Shown: in pieces, positions 35,011 to 42,656 of the stretch | Position numbering within the stretch: the stretch's first letter is position 1 | Layout of the letters: every line of letters starts with the position of its first letter | Assembly (NCBI RefSeq): GCF_020421205.1 | Contig: NZ_JAIZZH010000001.1 | Location: 1,347,691 to 1,411,690, forward strand | Reading direction: 5' to 3' | Origin: Hymenobacter pini | Lineage (GTDB): Bacteria > Bacteroidota > Bacteroidia > Cytophagales > Hymenobacteraceae | Length of the DNA stretch: 64,000 nucleotides | Notes under the pieces: model-generated | What the model was told of the DNA's origin: nothing | What the model saw: only the letters and a program-made list of their open reading frames with translations | The model's database searches: none | Translations under genes and position numbers: made by a program

Positions 35011-36975
35011 ATGCTCAATATCACCCTCCCCGACGGCTCGGTGCGCCAGTTTGTAGATGGCGCCACGGGCTACGACGTTGCCGCCGGCATCAGCGAAGGT
35101 CTCGCCCGCAATGCCCTCGGCGTACGCGTCAACGGCGAAGTGCGCGACCTGCACCGCCCCATCGAACACGATGCTGAGGTGGCCATTCTCACCTGGAACG
35201 ACCCCGACGGTAAGTCCACGTTCTGGCACTCCTCGGCGCACTTAATGGCCGAGGCCCTCGAAGCCCTGTACCCCGGCGTGAAGCTGGGCATCGGCCCCAG
35301 CATCGAAAACGGCTTCTATTACGACATCGACCTGGGCGAAGGCCGCACCATCTCTACCGACGACCTGCCCGCCGTGGAGCAGAAGATGCTGGAGCTGGCC
35401 AAGAAAAAAAGCCAATATCAGCGCCGTGAGGTAAGTAAGGCCGATGCTATTGCCTACTTCACCGAAAAGCAGGACCCCTATAAGCTCGACCTGCTGGAGC
35501 GCCTCGAGGATGGCTCCATCACGTTCTATACGCAGGGTGATTTTACCGACCTCTGTCGCGGGCCGCACATTCCCGATACCTCACCCATTAAGGCCGTAAA
35601 GCTGCTGAACGTGGCCGGGGCGTATTGGCGCGGCGACGAGAAAAATAAGCAGCTCACGCGCATCTACGGCATCACCTTCCCCAAAGCCAAGGAGCTGACC
35701 GAGTACCTGGAGAAGCTGGAAGAAGCCAAGCGCCGGGACCACCGCAAGCTGGGCAAGGAGCTGGAGTTGTTCACTTTCTCGGAGAAGGTGGGGGCCGGTC
35801 TGCCGCTGTGGCTGCCCAAGGGCACCGCGCTGCGCGAGCGGCTGGAGCAGTTCCTGCGCCGGGCGCAGGTGAAAGCCGGCTATTCGCCGGTGGTTACGCC
35901 CCACATCGGCTCCAAGGAGCTGTACGTGACCAGCGGCCACTACGAGAAGTACGGCGCCGACTCGTTCCAGCCCATCAAGACGCCGAACCCGGGCGAGGAG
36001 TTCTTCCTCAAGCCCATGAACTGCCCGCACCACTGCGAAATTTACAAGTCGAAGCCCCGCTCGTACCGCGACCTACCGGTGCGTCTGGCCGAGTTCGGCA
36101 CGGTGTACCGCTACGAGCAATCGGGTGAGCTGCACGGCCTCACGCGGGTACGCGGCTTCACCCAGGACGATGCCCACATCTTCTGCCGCCCCGACCAGGT
36201 GAAGGAGGAATTCACGAAGGTGATTGACATCGTGCTGTACGTACTACGCGCCCTCGATTTCCCCGACTTCACCGCCCAGATTTCGCTGCGCGACCCGGAA
36301 AACAAAGCCAAATACATCGGCACCGACGAGAACTGGGCTAAAGCCGAGCAAGCTATCATTGAAGCGGCGGCCGAGAAAGGCCTCAACACTGTAACCGAGC
36401 TGGGTGAAGCCGCCTTCTACGGCCCCAAGCTCGACTTCATGGTGCGCGACGCGCTGGGCCGCAAGTGGCAGCTGGGTACCATTCAGGTCGACTACAACCT
36501 GCCCGAGCGGTTCGACCTGGAGTACGTAGCCCCCGATAACTCTCGCCAGCGGCCGGTAATGATTCACCGGGCCCCGTTTGGTTCGCTGGAACGCTTCGTG
36601 GCCGTACTCATCGAGCACTGCGGCGGTAACTTCCCGCTCTGGCTCTCGCCCGAGCAGTTTGCCGTACTGCCCATTTCGGAGAAGTACCACGACTACGCAC
36701 AGCACGTGTACGACTCGCTGGTACAGGCCGAGCTGCGCGGCACCGTTGACCACCGCGACGAGAAAATCGGCCGCAAAATCCGCGACGCGGAGGTGGCCAA
36801 AATCCCCTACATGCTCATCGTAGGGGAGAAGGAGCAGGCCGAAGGCGTGGTATCGGTGCGCCGCCACGGCCAGGGCGACGTGGGCAGCATGCCCATTTCC
36901 GAGTTCATCAGCAGCTTCCAGCAGCAAGTGAACGACATGATGGACGGCAAAGTAACTGCCGCTGAAGCCCACTAG
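35011..36975 (+). CDS. thrS: Threonine-tRNA ligase
   Basis: A 654-residue class II synthetase. The start is the ATG of [14 protein letters not shown], which begins the TGS domain; a longer frame from 34969 is rejected. The editing domain has [11 protein letters not shown] (HxxxH zinc/editing site). Class II motifs follow: [16 protein letters not shown] ([13 protein letters not shown]), [10 protein letters not shown], and the C-terminal [11 protein letters not shown]. The anticodon-binding domain is at the end ([14 protein letters not shown]). It charges tRNA-Thr. It starts the thrS-infC-rpmI-rplT block, as in many bacteria. Confidence 0.97.
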   Translation: MLNITLPDGSVRQFVDGATGYDVAAGISEGLARNALGVRVNGEVRDLHRPIEHDAEVAILTWNDPDGKSTFWHSSAHLMAEALEALYPGVKLGIGPSIENGFYYDIDLGEGRTISTDDLPAVEQKMLELAKKKSQYQRREVSKADAIAYFTEKQDPYKLDLLERLEDGSITFYTQGDFTDLCRGPHIPDTSPIKAVKLLNVAGAYWRGDEKNKQLTRIYGITFPKAKELTEYLEKLEEAKRRDHRKLGKELELFTFSEKVGAGLPLWLPKGTALRERLEQFLRRAQVKAGYSPVVTPHIGSKELYVTSGHYEKYGADSFQPIKTPNPGEEFFLKPMNCPHHCEIYKSKPRSYRDLPVRLAEFGTVYRYEQSGELHGLTRVRGFTQDDAHIFCRPDQVKEEFTKVIDIVLYVLRALDFPDFTAQISLRDPENKAKYIGTDENWAKAEQAIIEAAAEKGLNTVTELGEAAFYGPKLDFMVRDALGRKWQLGTIQVDYNLPERFDLEYVAPDNSRQRPVMIHRAPFGSLERFVAVLIEHCGGNFPLWLSPEQFAVLPISEKYHDYAQHVYDSLVQAELRGTVDHRDEKIGRKIRDAEVAKIPYMLIVGEKEQAEGVVSVRRHGQGDVGSMPISEFISSFQQQVNDMMDGKVTAAEAH

Positions 36976-37012
36976 TCCGACCAGTCACATAATCGGCTTA
37001 CTTGATGTTGCC

Positions 37013-37047
37013 TAGCCCCCCGTTTTCCAGCTGAAAACGGGGGGCTA
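37013..37047 (+). terminator. Hairpin terminator after thrS
   Basis: TAGCCCCCCGTTTT and its exact complement around a 7-nt loop, followed shortly by GTTTTT. It separates thrS from infC. Confidence 0.88.
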
Positions 37048-37190
37048 CATTGTTTTTAGCCAGTTCTGGAGCGTAATTTTATATAGTCTTTTTTGAGCGT
37101 TTGGAAAAAAAGCCGGATATTCGCCCGCTGATTGAACCCATACGGGCCATTTCGTGTCCGGTCAATCACGCACAAAACCGACTTTCACCT

Positions 37191-37208
37191 TAAGGAGAAA
37201 ACGCCATA
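37191..37208 (+). promoter_or_regulatory. Strong Shine-Dalgarno and AUA start of infC
   Basis: AAGGAG at 37192-37197 is followed 8 nt later by ATA at 37206, within the frame of IF-3. An in-frame TAA at 37191 closes the frame just upstream. No ATG, GTG or TTG occurs between it and the codon for Val at 37311, which is far too late for IF-3. This strongly suggests an AUA initiation codon, matching the rare-start control known for infC (AUU in E. coli). Confidence 0.75.
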
Positions 37209-37856
37209 GCTACCCCAAACCGCCGCTATATCCCTCGCACCCAGGTCGAGGAGCCGTTTAAAATCAACCAGAAGATTACGGCCCGTGAAGTCCGCCTCGT
37301 TGGCGACAACGTGGAGCAGGGCATTTATTCCACCGACCAGGCCCGCCGCATGGCGCAGGATCAAAACCTGGACTTGGTGGAAATTTCGCCTACGGCCGTG
37401 CCACCGGTGTGCCGCATCATCGACTACTCGAAATTCAAGTACGAGCAGAAGAAGAAAACCCGCGAGCTGAAGGCTAAGCAAACCAAAGTAGTCATCAAGG
37501 AAATCCGTTTCGGACCTAACACCGATGACCACGACTTCGCTTTCAAGCTGAAGCACGCGCAGGAATTCCTGCGTGAGGGAGCCAAAATCAAGGCATACGT
37601 GCACTTTGTGGGCCGTAGCATCGTGTTTAAGGAGCGGGGCGAAATCCTGCTGCTTAAGTTTGCTCAGGCCCTCGAAGATCTGGCCAAGGTAGAGCAACTG
37701 CCCAAGCTGGAAGGCAAGCGTATGTTCCTCTACTTGGCACCGAAAGCTGTGGCTCCGGCTAAACCGGCCAAGGCTGCTGCCCCGAAGGAAGGGGGTAAAG
37801 AAGCTCCCAAGGAAGCTAAACCTGCCGCTGCTCCCGCCGATAAGGCTGCTGAATAG
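37206..37856 (+). CDS. infC: Translation initiation factor IF-3
   Basis: A 216-residue protein if started at the AUA, giving (M)[20 protein letters not shown]. This restores the N-terminal domain ([20 protein letters not shown], then [18 protein letters not shown]), and the C-terminal domain has [22 protein letters not shown] low-complexity Ala/Lys/Pro tail follows (about residues 180-216), longer than usual. IF-3 binds the 30S subunit, rejects non-standard starts and so can regulate its own synthesis through a rare start codon. The gene stands with rpmI and rplT. Confidence 0.93.
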   Translation: MATPNRRYIPRTQVEEPFKINQKITAREVRLVGDNVEQGIYSTDQARRMAQDQNLDLVEISPTAVPPVCRIIDYSKFKYEQKKKTRELKAKQTKVVIKEIRFGPNTDDHDFAFKLKHAQEFLREGAKIKAYVHFVGRSIVFKERGEILLLKFAQALEDLAKVEQLPKLEGKRMFLYLAPKAVAPAKPAKAAAPKEGGKEAPKEAKPAAAPADKAAE

Positions 37857-37946
37857 CTTTTCCGGAGCTTCGGCTCCACTTTTACGCTGGCGCACCGGCC
37901 CTAGGCAGCCGACCGCCGCAGTTTTTCACCTTTTATCACCACCACA

Positions 37947-38141
37947 ATGCCGAAAATGAAGACCAAGTCCGGCGCCAAGAAGCGTTTCTCGCTGACCGGC
38001 ACGGGCAAGATCAAGCGCAAGCATGCCTTCAAAAGCCACATTTTGACCAAGAAAACCACTAAGCAGAAGCGTGCCCTCACGCACGTTGGTCTGGTTTCCT
38101 CGGCCGACATGAACCGCGTGAAGGACATGCTCAACCTGTAA
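37947..38141 (+). CDS. rpmI: 50S ribosomal protein L35
   Basis: A 64-residue basic protein, [20 protein letters not shown], with [19 protein letters not shown] as the family motif. Standard length and place between infC and rplT. Confidence 0.98.
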   Translation: MPKMKTKSGAKKRFSLTGTGKIKRKHAFKSHILTKKTTKQKRALTHVGLVSSADMNRVKDMLNL

Positions 38142-38294
38142 TTGGTTGCTGGTTTTTGGTTTTCGGCGGACTTGATCAACCGACAGCCAGAAACGAATTA
38201 CCAATAACAAACAACCCATTTTTCACCAGGCGTCCGGTAGACTCCAAGCTGCGGCAGATTTGTCCGCCGCCGGCCGCCAAAAACAACTCTGGTT

Positions 38295-38639
38295 ATGCCA
38301 AGAAGTGTAAACCACGCGGCCTCGCGCCACCGTCGGAAAAAAGTAATGCGTTTGGCGAAAGGCTATTATGGCCGTCGCAAAAACGTATGGACCGTTGCCA
38401 AAAACGCCGTTGAGAAAGGCCTGCTCTATGCTTACCGTGACCGTAAGGTTAAGAAGCGTGAGTTCCGTGCCCTGTGGATCCAGCGTATCAACGCTGGTGC
38501 CCGTGAGCACGGCATGTCGTACTCGCAGTTGATGGGCGGCCTGAAAAAGGCTGGTATCGAGCTGAACCGTAAAGTTCTGGCCGACCTCGCCCTGAATCAC
38601 CCCGAGGCTTTTAAAGGCATCGTGGAGAAAATTAAGTAA
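38295..38639 (+). CDS. rplT: 50S ribosomal protein L20
   Basis: A 114-residue basic protein: [20 protein letters not shown], then [20 protein letters not shown] and [20 protein letters not shown], all typical of L20. It ends the thrS-infC-rpmI-rplT block. In other bacteria L20 represses this operon by binding its leader; no such leader is recognised here. The gap to rpmI (153 bp) has an AACAAAC-rich stretch like the repeat upstream of thrS. Confidence 0.98.
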   Translation: MPRSVNHAASRHRRKKVMRLAKGYYGRRKNVWTVAKNAVEKGLLYAYRDRKVKKREFRALWIQRINAGAREHGMSYSQLMGGLKKAGIELNRKVLADLALNHPEAFKGIVEKIK

Positions 38640-38662
38640 GCGGTACGTACAGCTGCTTTAGC

Positions 38663-38697
38663 AAAGCGCCCAACCCCGAAAGGAGTTGGGCGCTTTT
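38663..38697 (+). terminator. Terminator after rplT
   Basis: AAAGCGCCCAAC and exact complement around a 10-nt loop, with TTTT; marks the end of the conserved block. Confidence 0.88.
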
Positions 38698-38699
38698 GC

Positions 38700-38910
38700 T
38701 TTTCTAGTACTATGCGAGAGCAATAATCAGCGACAGAGCATAATTCAAATTGCTTGTTAATCTAAACCTTACACGGAAATATTGCAATGCATACATAATT
38801 ACCCCCTAAACATTTTAAAGCAGAGGTGGGCCTGCTCTGCAAGTCAATAGGAGGTGACTCAAACTGGATTATTTATCACTGACAAGCAGATATACTCAGA
38901 ATAACAAGCA
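38700..38910. other. Gene-free AT-rich stretch
   Basis: About 210 bp between the rplT terminator and the tRNA-scar terminator. I see no coding frame or RNA gene here. Confidence 0.5.
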
Positions 38911-38911
38911 C

Positions 38912-38950
38912 AAAAAAACGGCTTCTCCGTTTTGGAAAAGCCGTTTTTGT
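38912..38950 (-). terminator. Terminator next to the tRNA fragment
   Basis: GGAAAAGCCGTTTTT and its near-complement, with AAAAACGGC on the other side. Read on the minus strand it directly follows the 3' end of the tRNA fragment, as expected for a tRNA transcript end. Confidence 0.8.
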
Positions 38951-38953
38951 ATG

Positions 38954-38973
38954 TAGCGGGGACGAGAGTTGAA
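38954..38973 (-). tRNA. tRNA 3' fragment, probable integration site (attL)
   Basis: Read on the minus strand: TTCAACT (T-loop, consensus TTCRANY), CTCGT (3' half of the T-stem), CCCCGCT (3' half of the acceptor stem) and A (discriminator), followed by a terminator. The 5' halves of the T-stem and acceptor stem (expected AGCGGGG) are absent from the next 120 bp, so the gene is not intact. Integrases often use exactly this part of a tRNA as attB; the fragment therefore probably marks the left end of the accessory region, and the intact tRNA would be at the right end. The amino acid identity cannot be told. Confidence 0.6.
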
Positions 38974-39103
38974 TTAGTGAACACACTAAAGGAAGCCCGT
39001 TTCCAGCCTGTGAAGGGCATTTTTATGGATGATGCGATGCAGGTTTTTAGCACGTCTGTGATAAAAGTGTGATACCCGTGATGCCCCGTACAGGAGCCCG
39101 AAA

Positions 39104-39319
39104 CGACAAGTTTACCACCTGTATCACCAAACTACGCAACCAGGCAAAACGCCGGGCTACTGGCCCTGGCCGGTGCGGCGCTTCGGGGCCGGGGCCGTGC
39201 GCTTTGCCGCGGCCCTGCCCCAGAAGGGCACCTACGTGCTGCCGTGGGTGGGGCAGAGCCAGTTTCAGACTCCGGCCTATACGACCGTGTGGGAGGATCT
39301 GCTCTGTATTCGGGGGTGA
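39104..39319 (+). pseudogene. C-terminal fragment of an unknown protein
   Basis: A frame ending at TGA 39317-39319 reads PGYWPWPVRRFGAGAVRF followed by LPQKGTYVLPWVGQSQFQTP and ends in WEDLLCIRG. Its composition looks like a real protein, but there is no start codon; an in-frame stop lies at 39062. It is probably the remnant of a truncated gene just inside the island. Family not recognised. Confidence 0.35.
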
Positions 39320-39321
39320 AG

Positions 39322-39750
39322 CTAGAACGCTGTATTCTTTGGTCGAAAGGTATCTCTGAAGGAGAAATAGATGATGCCAGGAATTAGCAGAAAGGCAAAT
39401 AGGTTGCGCGCTACGGCTGGATAATTAAGTGTTGAATTCAAAAGGCCTGGTACTTGGCGCAGAATGAAATAATACGTCACACCAGCGTACACTAGAAACA
39501 GCAATTTTGCCCACAATTTGCCCGCTCGCATGCCCACGCCCGTCCAAATAGTCAGACTCAGAATCAGAACCCACGTTACCAGCAAGAGCAGGAGAAGAAG
39601 TTTGTCGGAGCCGGGCCTGCGTAGGACGGGGTCCAGTATAGAGAAGAAGGTGTAGGCATTGATAGCCATGTTCACACCCATCAGAATAACATACAGGTAA
39701 AACGCTATTCGGGTATTAGAGCGTGTGCTAGGGTATGTTGTAGGGGGCAT
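39322..39750 (-). CDS. Small membrane protein (paralogue of 41141 gene)
   Basis: A 142-residue protein with four hydrophobic helices (about 15-37, 50-72, 80-100, 112-130) and a short basic tail. The stretch GVGMRAGKLWAKLLFLVYAG is very close to GLGIRAGKPWAKVVYALLLA of the 41141 gene, so they are paralogues. No known family recognised. It ends a minus-strand run of six genes with small gaps. Confidence 0.65.
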   Translation of the reverse strand: MPPTTYPSTRSNTRIAFYLYVILMGVNMAINAYTFFSILDPVLRRPGSDKLLLLLLLVTWVLILSLTIWTGVGMRAGKLWAKLLFLVYAGVTYYFILRQVPGLLNSTLNYPAVARNLFAFLLIPGIIYFSFRDTFRPKNTAF

Positions 39751-39832
39751 ATATTATTTCGTAAGATCCTCCAGCCGCACATACGCCGCGTACTCCTGCA
39801 GCCGTTCGGAGCTACTGGCGAAGCTTTCCAGC

Positions 39833-40243
39833 CTAGCGCGTATAATGATCCTCCACCTCCTGGTACGAGGCGCCCGCCTTCCGATTCGGGTCAGGGAAGC
39901 GCAGGGTCAGGTGGTGCTCATCCAGGGTAATGATGCTGGCTTGGTAGGCATTGCGGCCATAGGTAATCGTGTTGCCCTGCCGGGTGTAGGCGTGGCTGCC
40001 CTGGGAGCTGCCATCCCGAACACTGCGGTAGTGCATCGAGTCCTGCTTGATTTCCAGGTAAAAGGTCTGGTCCAGTACCTTGTCCTCACTCAGGAGCTGA
40101 CCGGCCGCGTTGTAGGTAAAGCCCGTGGAGCCCTGAGCATTCCAGCGGCCGACCAACTCGGGCGAGGCCGGCTTCGGCGAATCGGTGTCGCAGGAGGTGG
40201 CCACCAGGGAGATGCCGAGCAGAAGGGTAAAGAGGTGTTTCAT
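39833..40243 (-). CDS. Lipocalin-like lipoprotein
   Basis: A 136-residue lipoprotein (MKHLFTLLLGISLVATSC, Cys18). The mature part has the pattern of a small beta-barrel: LVGRWNAQGSTGFTYNAAGQ, then LDQTFYLEIKQDSMHYRSV, then LRFPDPNRKAG. Its opening LVGRW is like LLGAW in the 41595 gene, so they share a domain type. Start taken at the signal; the upstream extension to 40453 is not protein-like. Function unknown. Confidence 0.65.
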   Translation of the reverse strand: MKHLFTLLLGISLVATSCDTDSPKPASPELVGRWNAQGSTGFTYNAAGQLLSEDKVLDQTFYLEIKQDSMHYRSVRDGSSQGSHAYTRQGNTITYGRNAYQASIITLDEHHLTLRFPDPNRKAGASYQEVEDHYTR

Positions 40244-40286
40244 GATAGTGGGGTAGAAGTAAACAAACGTGTAAACAGGCGATGGA

Positions 40287-40703
40287 CTAGGAAGCCGGCT
40301 GCGCCTGACGCAGCCACTGCTGCGCCTCGGGCAGGTTATCAAACATATGCATCTGCAGCTGGCCCTCGAAGCCCAGCAGCATGGACGTGGCGGACTGAGC
40401 CGCCAGCGACTCGGGGCTGACGATATGGGCGAAGTGGGTGAGGCCAGCGTCAATGGCGCGCGGAGCCCAGTTGGTCACAATCCACTCCACGGCGTGGTCC
40501 CAGGGGCCGAGCACTTGGCGGTTGTCGTTGAGCAGGTAGGCGCAGGCGTTTTCCTGCAAGGTGGGCAGGCAGGCATCGGCCCCGGCAATGATGCCGGTGT
40601 AGGTCTGATACCCGATCCAGTTATTGTAGACCCAGTGATTCGTCGGGTCGTAGTCGATGGTCAGGTATACTTTACCAAAGCCGTTAACTAGTTCAGCAGG
40701 CAT
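40287..40703 (-). CDS. Hypothetical protein, possible SpoIIAA/STAS-like fold
   Basis: A 138-residue soluble protein starting MPAELVNGFGKVYLTIDYDP. It has alternating strands and helices: WVYNNWIGYQTYTGI, then ACAYLLNDNRQVLGPW, then MHMFDNLPEAQQWLRQAQPA at the end, which is like the VxDxxxAxxWL end of SpoIIAA-like proteins. The likeness is by eye. It belongs to the same minus-strand run as the small membrane and lipoprotein genes. Confidence 0.6.
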   Translation of the reverse strand: MPAELVNGFGKVYLTIDYDPTNHWVYNNWIGYQTYTGIIAGADACLPTLQENACAYLLNDNRQVLGPWDHAVEWIVTNWAPRAIDAGLTHFAHIVSPESLAAQSATSMLLGFEGQLQMHMFDNLPEAQQWLRQAQPAS

Positions 40704-40752
40704 GGGATGGGCTAGGGGGGAAGCGAACAAGGAGTGGCGCGAAGATACCAGA

Positions 40753-41139
40753 TTACGACGTGGCACTTGGCCGGCGCAGCAGGTCGCGGGCAAGAATTAT
40801 AACGGCCGCCATCCAAGGAATAAGCGAAACCGTCAGGACTATAAACTGCGGCGTAAACGGAGGGATTTGTAGCCTTGAGAAGTGAAAAAGAGGTTTGACA
40901 AACTCATACAGACTCATCCCAATGACCAGGAGCTTGACCCCGTAAGCACCCCGCCACACCGCCCAGCAGACTATGCCAATGGGAACAAGCGTGATTAACA
41001 GGCTGAGCAGGTACCCAAGTGAGTAGTCCACAGCGCGCTCAGCCGTGGGAAACACCGCGTAGCCAAGCAACACAAGAGCAAGGCTGGTAAGCAGCAGCCA
41101 CACCGCGCGGTGGTCATTTTTGGGTATGGTAACGGCCAT
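40753..41139 (-). CDS. Small membrane protein, unknown
   Basis: A 128-residue protein with four hydrophobic stretches: WLLLTSLALVLLGYAVF, LGYLLSLLITLVPIGIVCWA, VKLLVIGMSLYEFVKPLF, and FIVLTVSLIPWMAAVIILA, then a basic tail. Follows the 41141 gene with no real gap, so cotranslated or cotranscribed. No family recognised. Confidence 0.65.
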   Translation of the reverse strand: MAVTIPKNDHRAVWLLLTSLALVLLGYAVFPTAERAVDYSLGYLLSLLITLVPIGIVCWAVWRGAYGVKLLVIGMSLYEFVKPLFHFSRLQIPPFTPQFIVLTVSLIPWMAAVIILARDLLRRPSATS

Positions 41140-41140
41140 A

Positions 41141-41593
41141 TCAGCTCACATGATTGCGCCCGCTCCCCACCGTGCCCGCCTGAGCAAGAGCCGGGCGGCG
41201 CGTGAGCTGCTGGCGGAACAGGAAGAAACCCACGCCCAACATCAGGGCCAGGGCAACTACTTCCTTCGTCATAGTCCAGGCGCTGTGCTGGAGGAAAAAG
41301 GGGAAGGCGCGGGCAAAAACGTAGCCTGCGTAGGCAAGCAGCAGTGCGTAGACGACTTTTGCCCATGGCTTACCGGCACGGATGCCCAGGCCCAGGGCAA
41401 TAGCCAGTGCGAATTGCATGAAGACGGTCAGCAGCACTGGCCCGAGTACCTCCGAAAGCGGAATGTTGGCGTGACGCGCCGGGCCGATAGGCTCCGGCAA
41501 GAAGAGATAGAGCGCAGGCACCAGGTACAGTACCAGGAGTACGAAATACAGGCTGGCGGCAATCAGGTAGTCTTTGCGTAGGGATGGCTGCAT
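41141..41593 (-). CDS. Small membrane protein (paralogue of 39322 gene)
   Basis: A 150-residue protein with about four helices; GLGIRAGKPWAKVVYALLLA matches the 39322 gene. The start at 41593 (MQPSLRKDYLI) follows the stop of the preceding gene by one base; a start at 41605 that overlaps the stop is the alternative. The C-terminus is polar (LAQAGTVGSGRNHVS). Function unknown. Confidence 0.65.
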   Translation of the reverse strand: MQPSLRKDYLIAASLYFVLLVLYLVPALYLFLPEPIGPARHANIPLSEVLGPVLLTVFMQFALAIALGLGIRAGKPWAKVVYALLLAYAGYVFARAFPFFLQHSAWTMTKEVVALALMLGVGFFLFRQQLTRRPALAQAGTVGSGRNHVS

Positions 41594-41594
41594 A

Positions 41595-42041
41595 TCATCG
41601 AACAAAGTAATAGACCGTCTCCTGGCGCTTGAACGGCGCAGGGGGCGGGGCCAGGTAGTAGCGCTGCTCCTCCTGATACACCAGCTCCTTGGCGGTCAAC
41701 CGCTGGATGACCCAGGTGGAAATGCCCTTGATGCGGATTGTATCGCTGCTGCGGGTGTAGCGGGTGGTCTTGAGCAGCCCGAACTCTTCGAGCTGCACCG
41801 TGGAATCGGTGAAGGCCACGGCCTGCACGCCGGAGCTGTTGGGGCGGCGTGGCTCCAAGCGGCGGGACGTCACCTTGCCCTGCTCGTCGTAGTGCGTGAC
41901 TACCTGATGCTCCAGCTGCCACGCGCCGAGCAGGTTGCCGGTCTTGTCCGCAAACGGGGGCTCTTCGGCGGCTATCTCCTTACACGCCACCAGCAGCAGC
42001 GGCAGGCTCAGCAGCAGTAGGAGGCGTAGGGATGCGGGCAT
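41595..42041 (-). CDS. Lipocalin-like lipoprotein
   Basis: A 148-residue lipoprotein (MPASLRLLLLLSLPLLLVAC, Cys20). The mature part: LLGAWQLEHQVVTHYDEQG, then FTDSTVQLEEFGLLKTTRYT, with the strand pattern of the domain in the 39833 gene. It is the first gene of the six-gene run; the 30-bp inverted repeat lies just upstream of it. Function unknown. Confidence 0.65.
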   Translation of the reverse strand: MPASLRLLLLLSLPLLLVACKEIAAEEPPFADKTGNLLGAWQLEHQVVTHYDEQGKVTSRRLEPRRPNSSGVQAVAFTDSTVQLEEFGLLKTTRYTRSSDTIRIKGISTWVIQRLTAKELVYQEEQRYYLAPPPAPFKRQETVYYFVR

Positions 42042-42077
42042 AGTAGATTCGAGATTTGGATCTAATACACGTCCATC

Positions 42078-42143
42078 AGCCTGATATTGCTACAATAAAG
42101 GCTACCTAAGATAAGGTAGCCTTTATTGTAGCAATATCAGGCT
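42078..42143. repeat. Perfect 30-bp inverted repeat
   Basis: Arms 42078-42107 and 42114-42143 are exactly complementary around a 6-nt loop. It lies 23 bp beyond the stop of the second TIR gene on the minus strand. No T run follows, so it is not a standard terminator, though it could stop transcription or stabilise an mRNA end. Confidence 0.85.
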
Positions 42144-42166
42144 AGCAACAAAAGGTGGTAAAGACT

Positions 42167-42655
42167 TTAGCGACCTGCATTTTCAGCAGCTGCCGTAATC
42201 CAATCATCAATGTTAAACCGACCTAAATCTCCAAGCCAACTGTATGTTTTGTATTTGCCAAGAGAAGCCAATGACCGCCCAGAAGAGTCCTTTGCGGTTG
42301 CAAGAGGGTTTATTCCACTTGGATCAATGTGTCCAAACATATTCTTCATACCTGCCATATCAATACACACAATTCCTCTATTTTCTGAATGAGCCTTCTC
42401 AAGCTCATACTTGACCCATCTACGGTTATACGTTTCGTATCCAGCCAAAACTACAATAACAGATGCACCATGCATATTACTGTCGATCCAGTTTCTTATA
42501 GCTGTATCACCTTGCCTTTCAATGGTTTCCCATTTTGCATGATCTAAGAAAGGAACTTCTTCAAAATGATTGGATATAACATTGCAGTTTCTTATTTGAG
42601 AAACTCTATGTGAATCTCGTTGGAAATGAAAGCTGAAAAATACACGTCGTGCCAT
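42167..42655 (-). CDS. thsB: Thoeris TIR-domain protein ThsB (DUF1863 type)
   Basis: A 162-residue TIR-like protein. It opens RRVFFSFHFQRDSHRVSQIR, the first strand of the MTH538/DUF1863 TIR-like family, and has VIVVLAGYETYNRRWVKYELEKA (about 66-88), where Glu84 fits the catalytic Glu. In Thoeris, ThsB senses phage and makes a cyclic ADP-ribose isomer that activates ThsA. The start is one base after the thsA stop, so it is translated together with thsA. The gene is much more AT-rich than the genome. Confidence 0.9.
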   Translation of the reverse strand: MARRVFFSFHFQRDSHRVSQIRNCNVISNHFEEVPFLDHAKWETIERQGDTAIRNWIDSNMHGASVIVVLAGYETYNRRWVKYELEKAHSENRGIVCIDMAGMKNMFGHIDPSGINPLATAKDSSGRSLASLGKYKTYSWLGDLGRFNIDDWITAAAENAGR

Positions 42656-42656
42656 T

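Noticed and set aside
37311..37856. infC start at GTG 37311
   Set aside because: It would remove much of the IF-3 N-terminal domain. The sequence upstream encodes that domain after the AUA at 37206.
38954..39040. Intact tRNA gene
   Set aside because: Only the 3' part is present; no AGCGGGG acceptor half or anticodon arm is found upstream.
38859..39053. 64-codon minus-strand frame at the tRNA scar, considered as an integrase end
   Set aside because: It runs through the terminator and the tRNA fragment; no integrase motif is visible.
39069..39359. 96-codon plus-strand frame
   Set aside because: Cys/Arg/Pro-rich; another frame in the same place (39104-39319) looks more like a real protein remnant.
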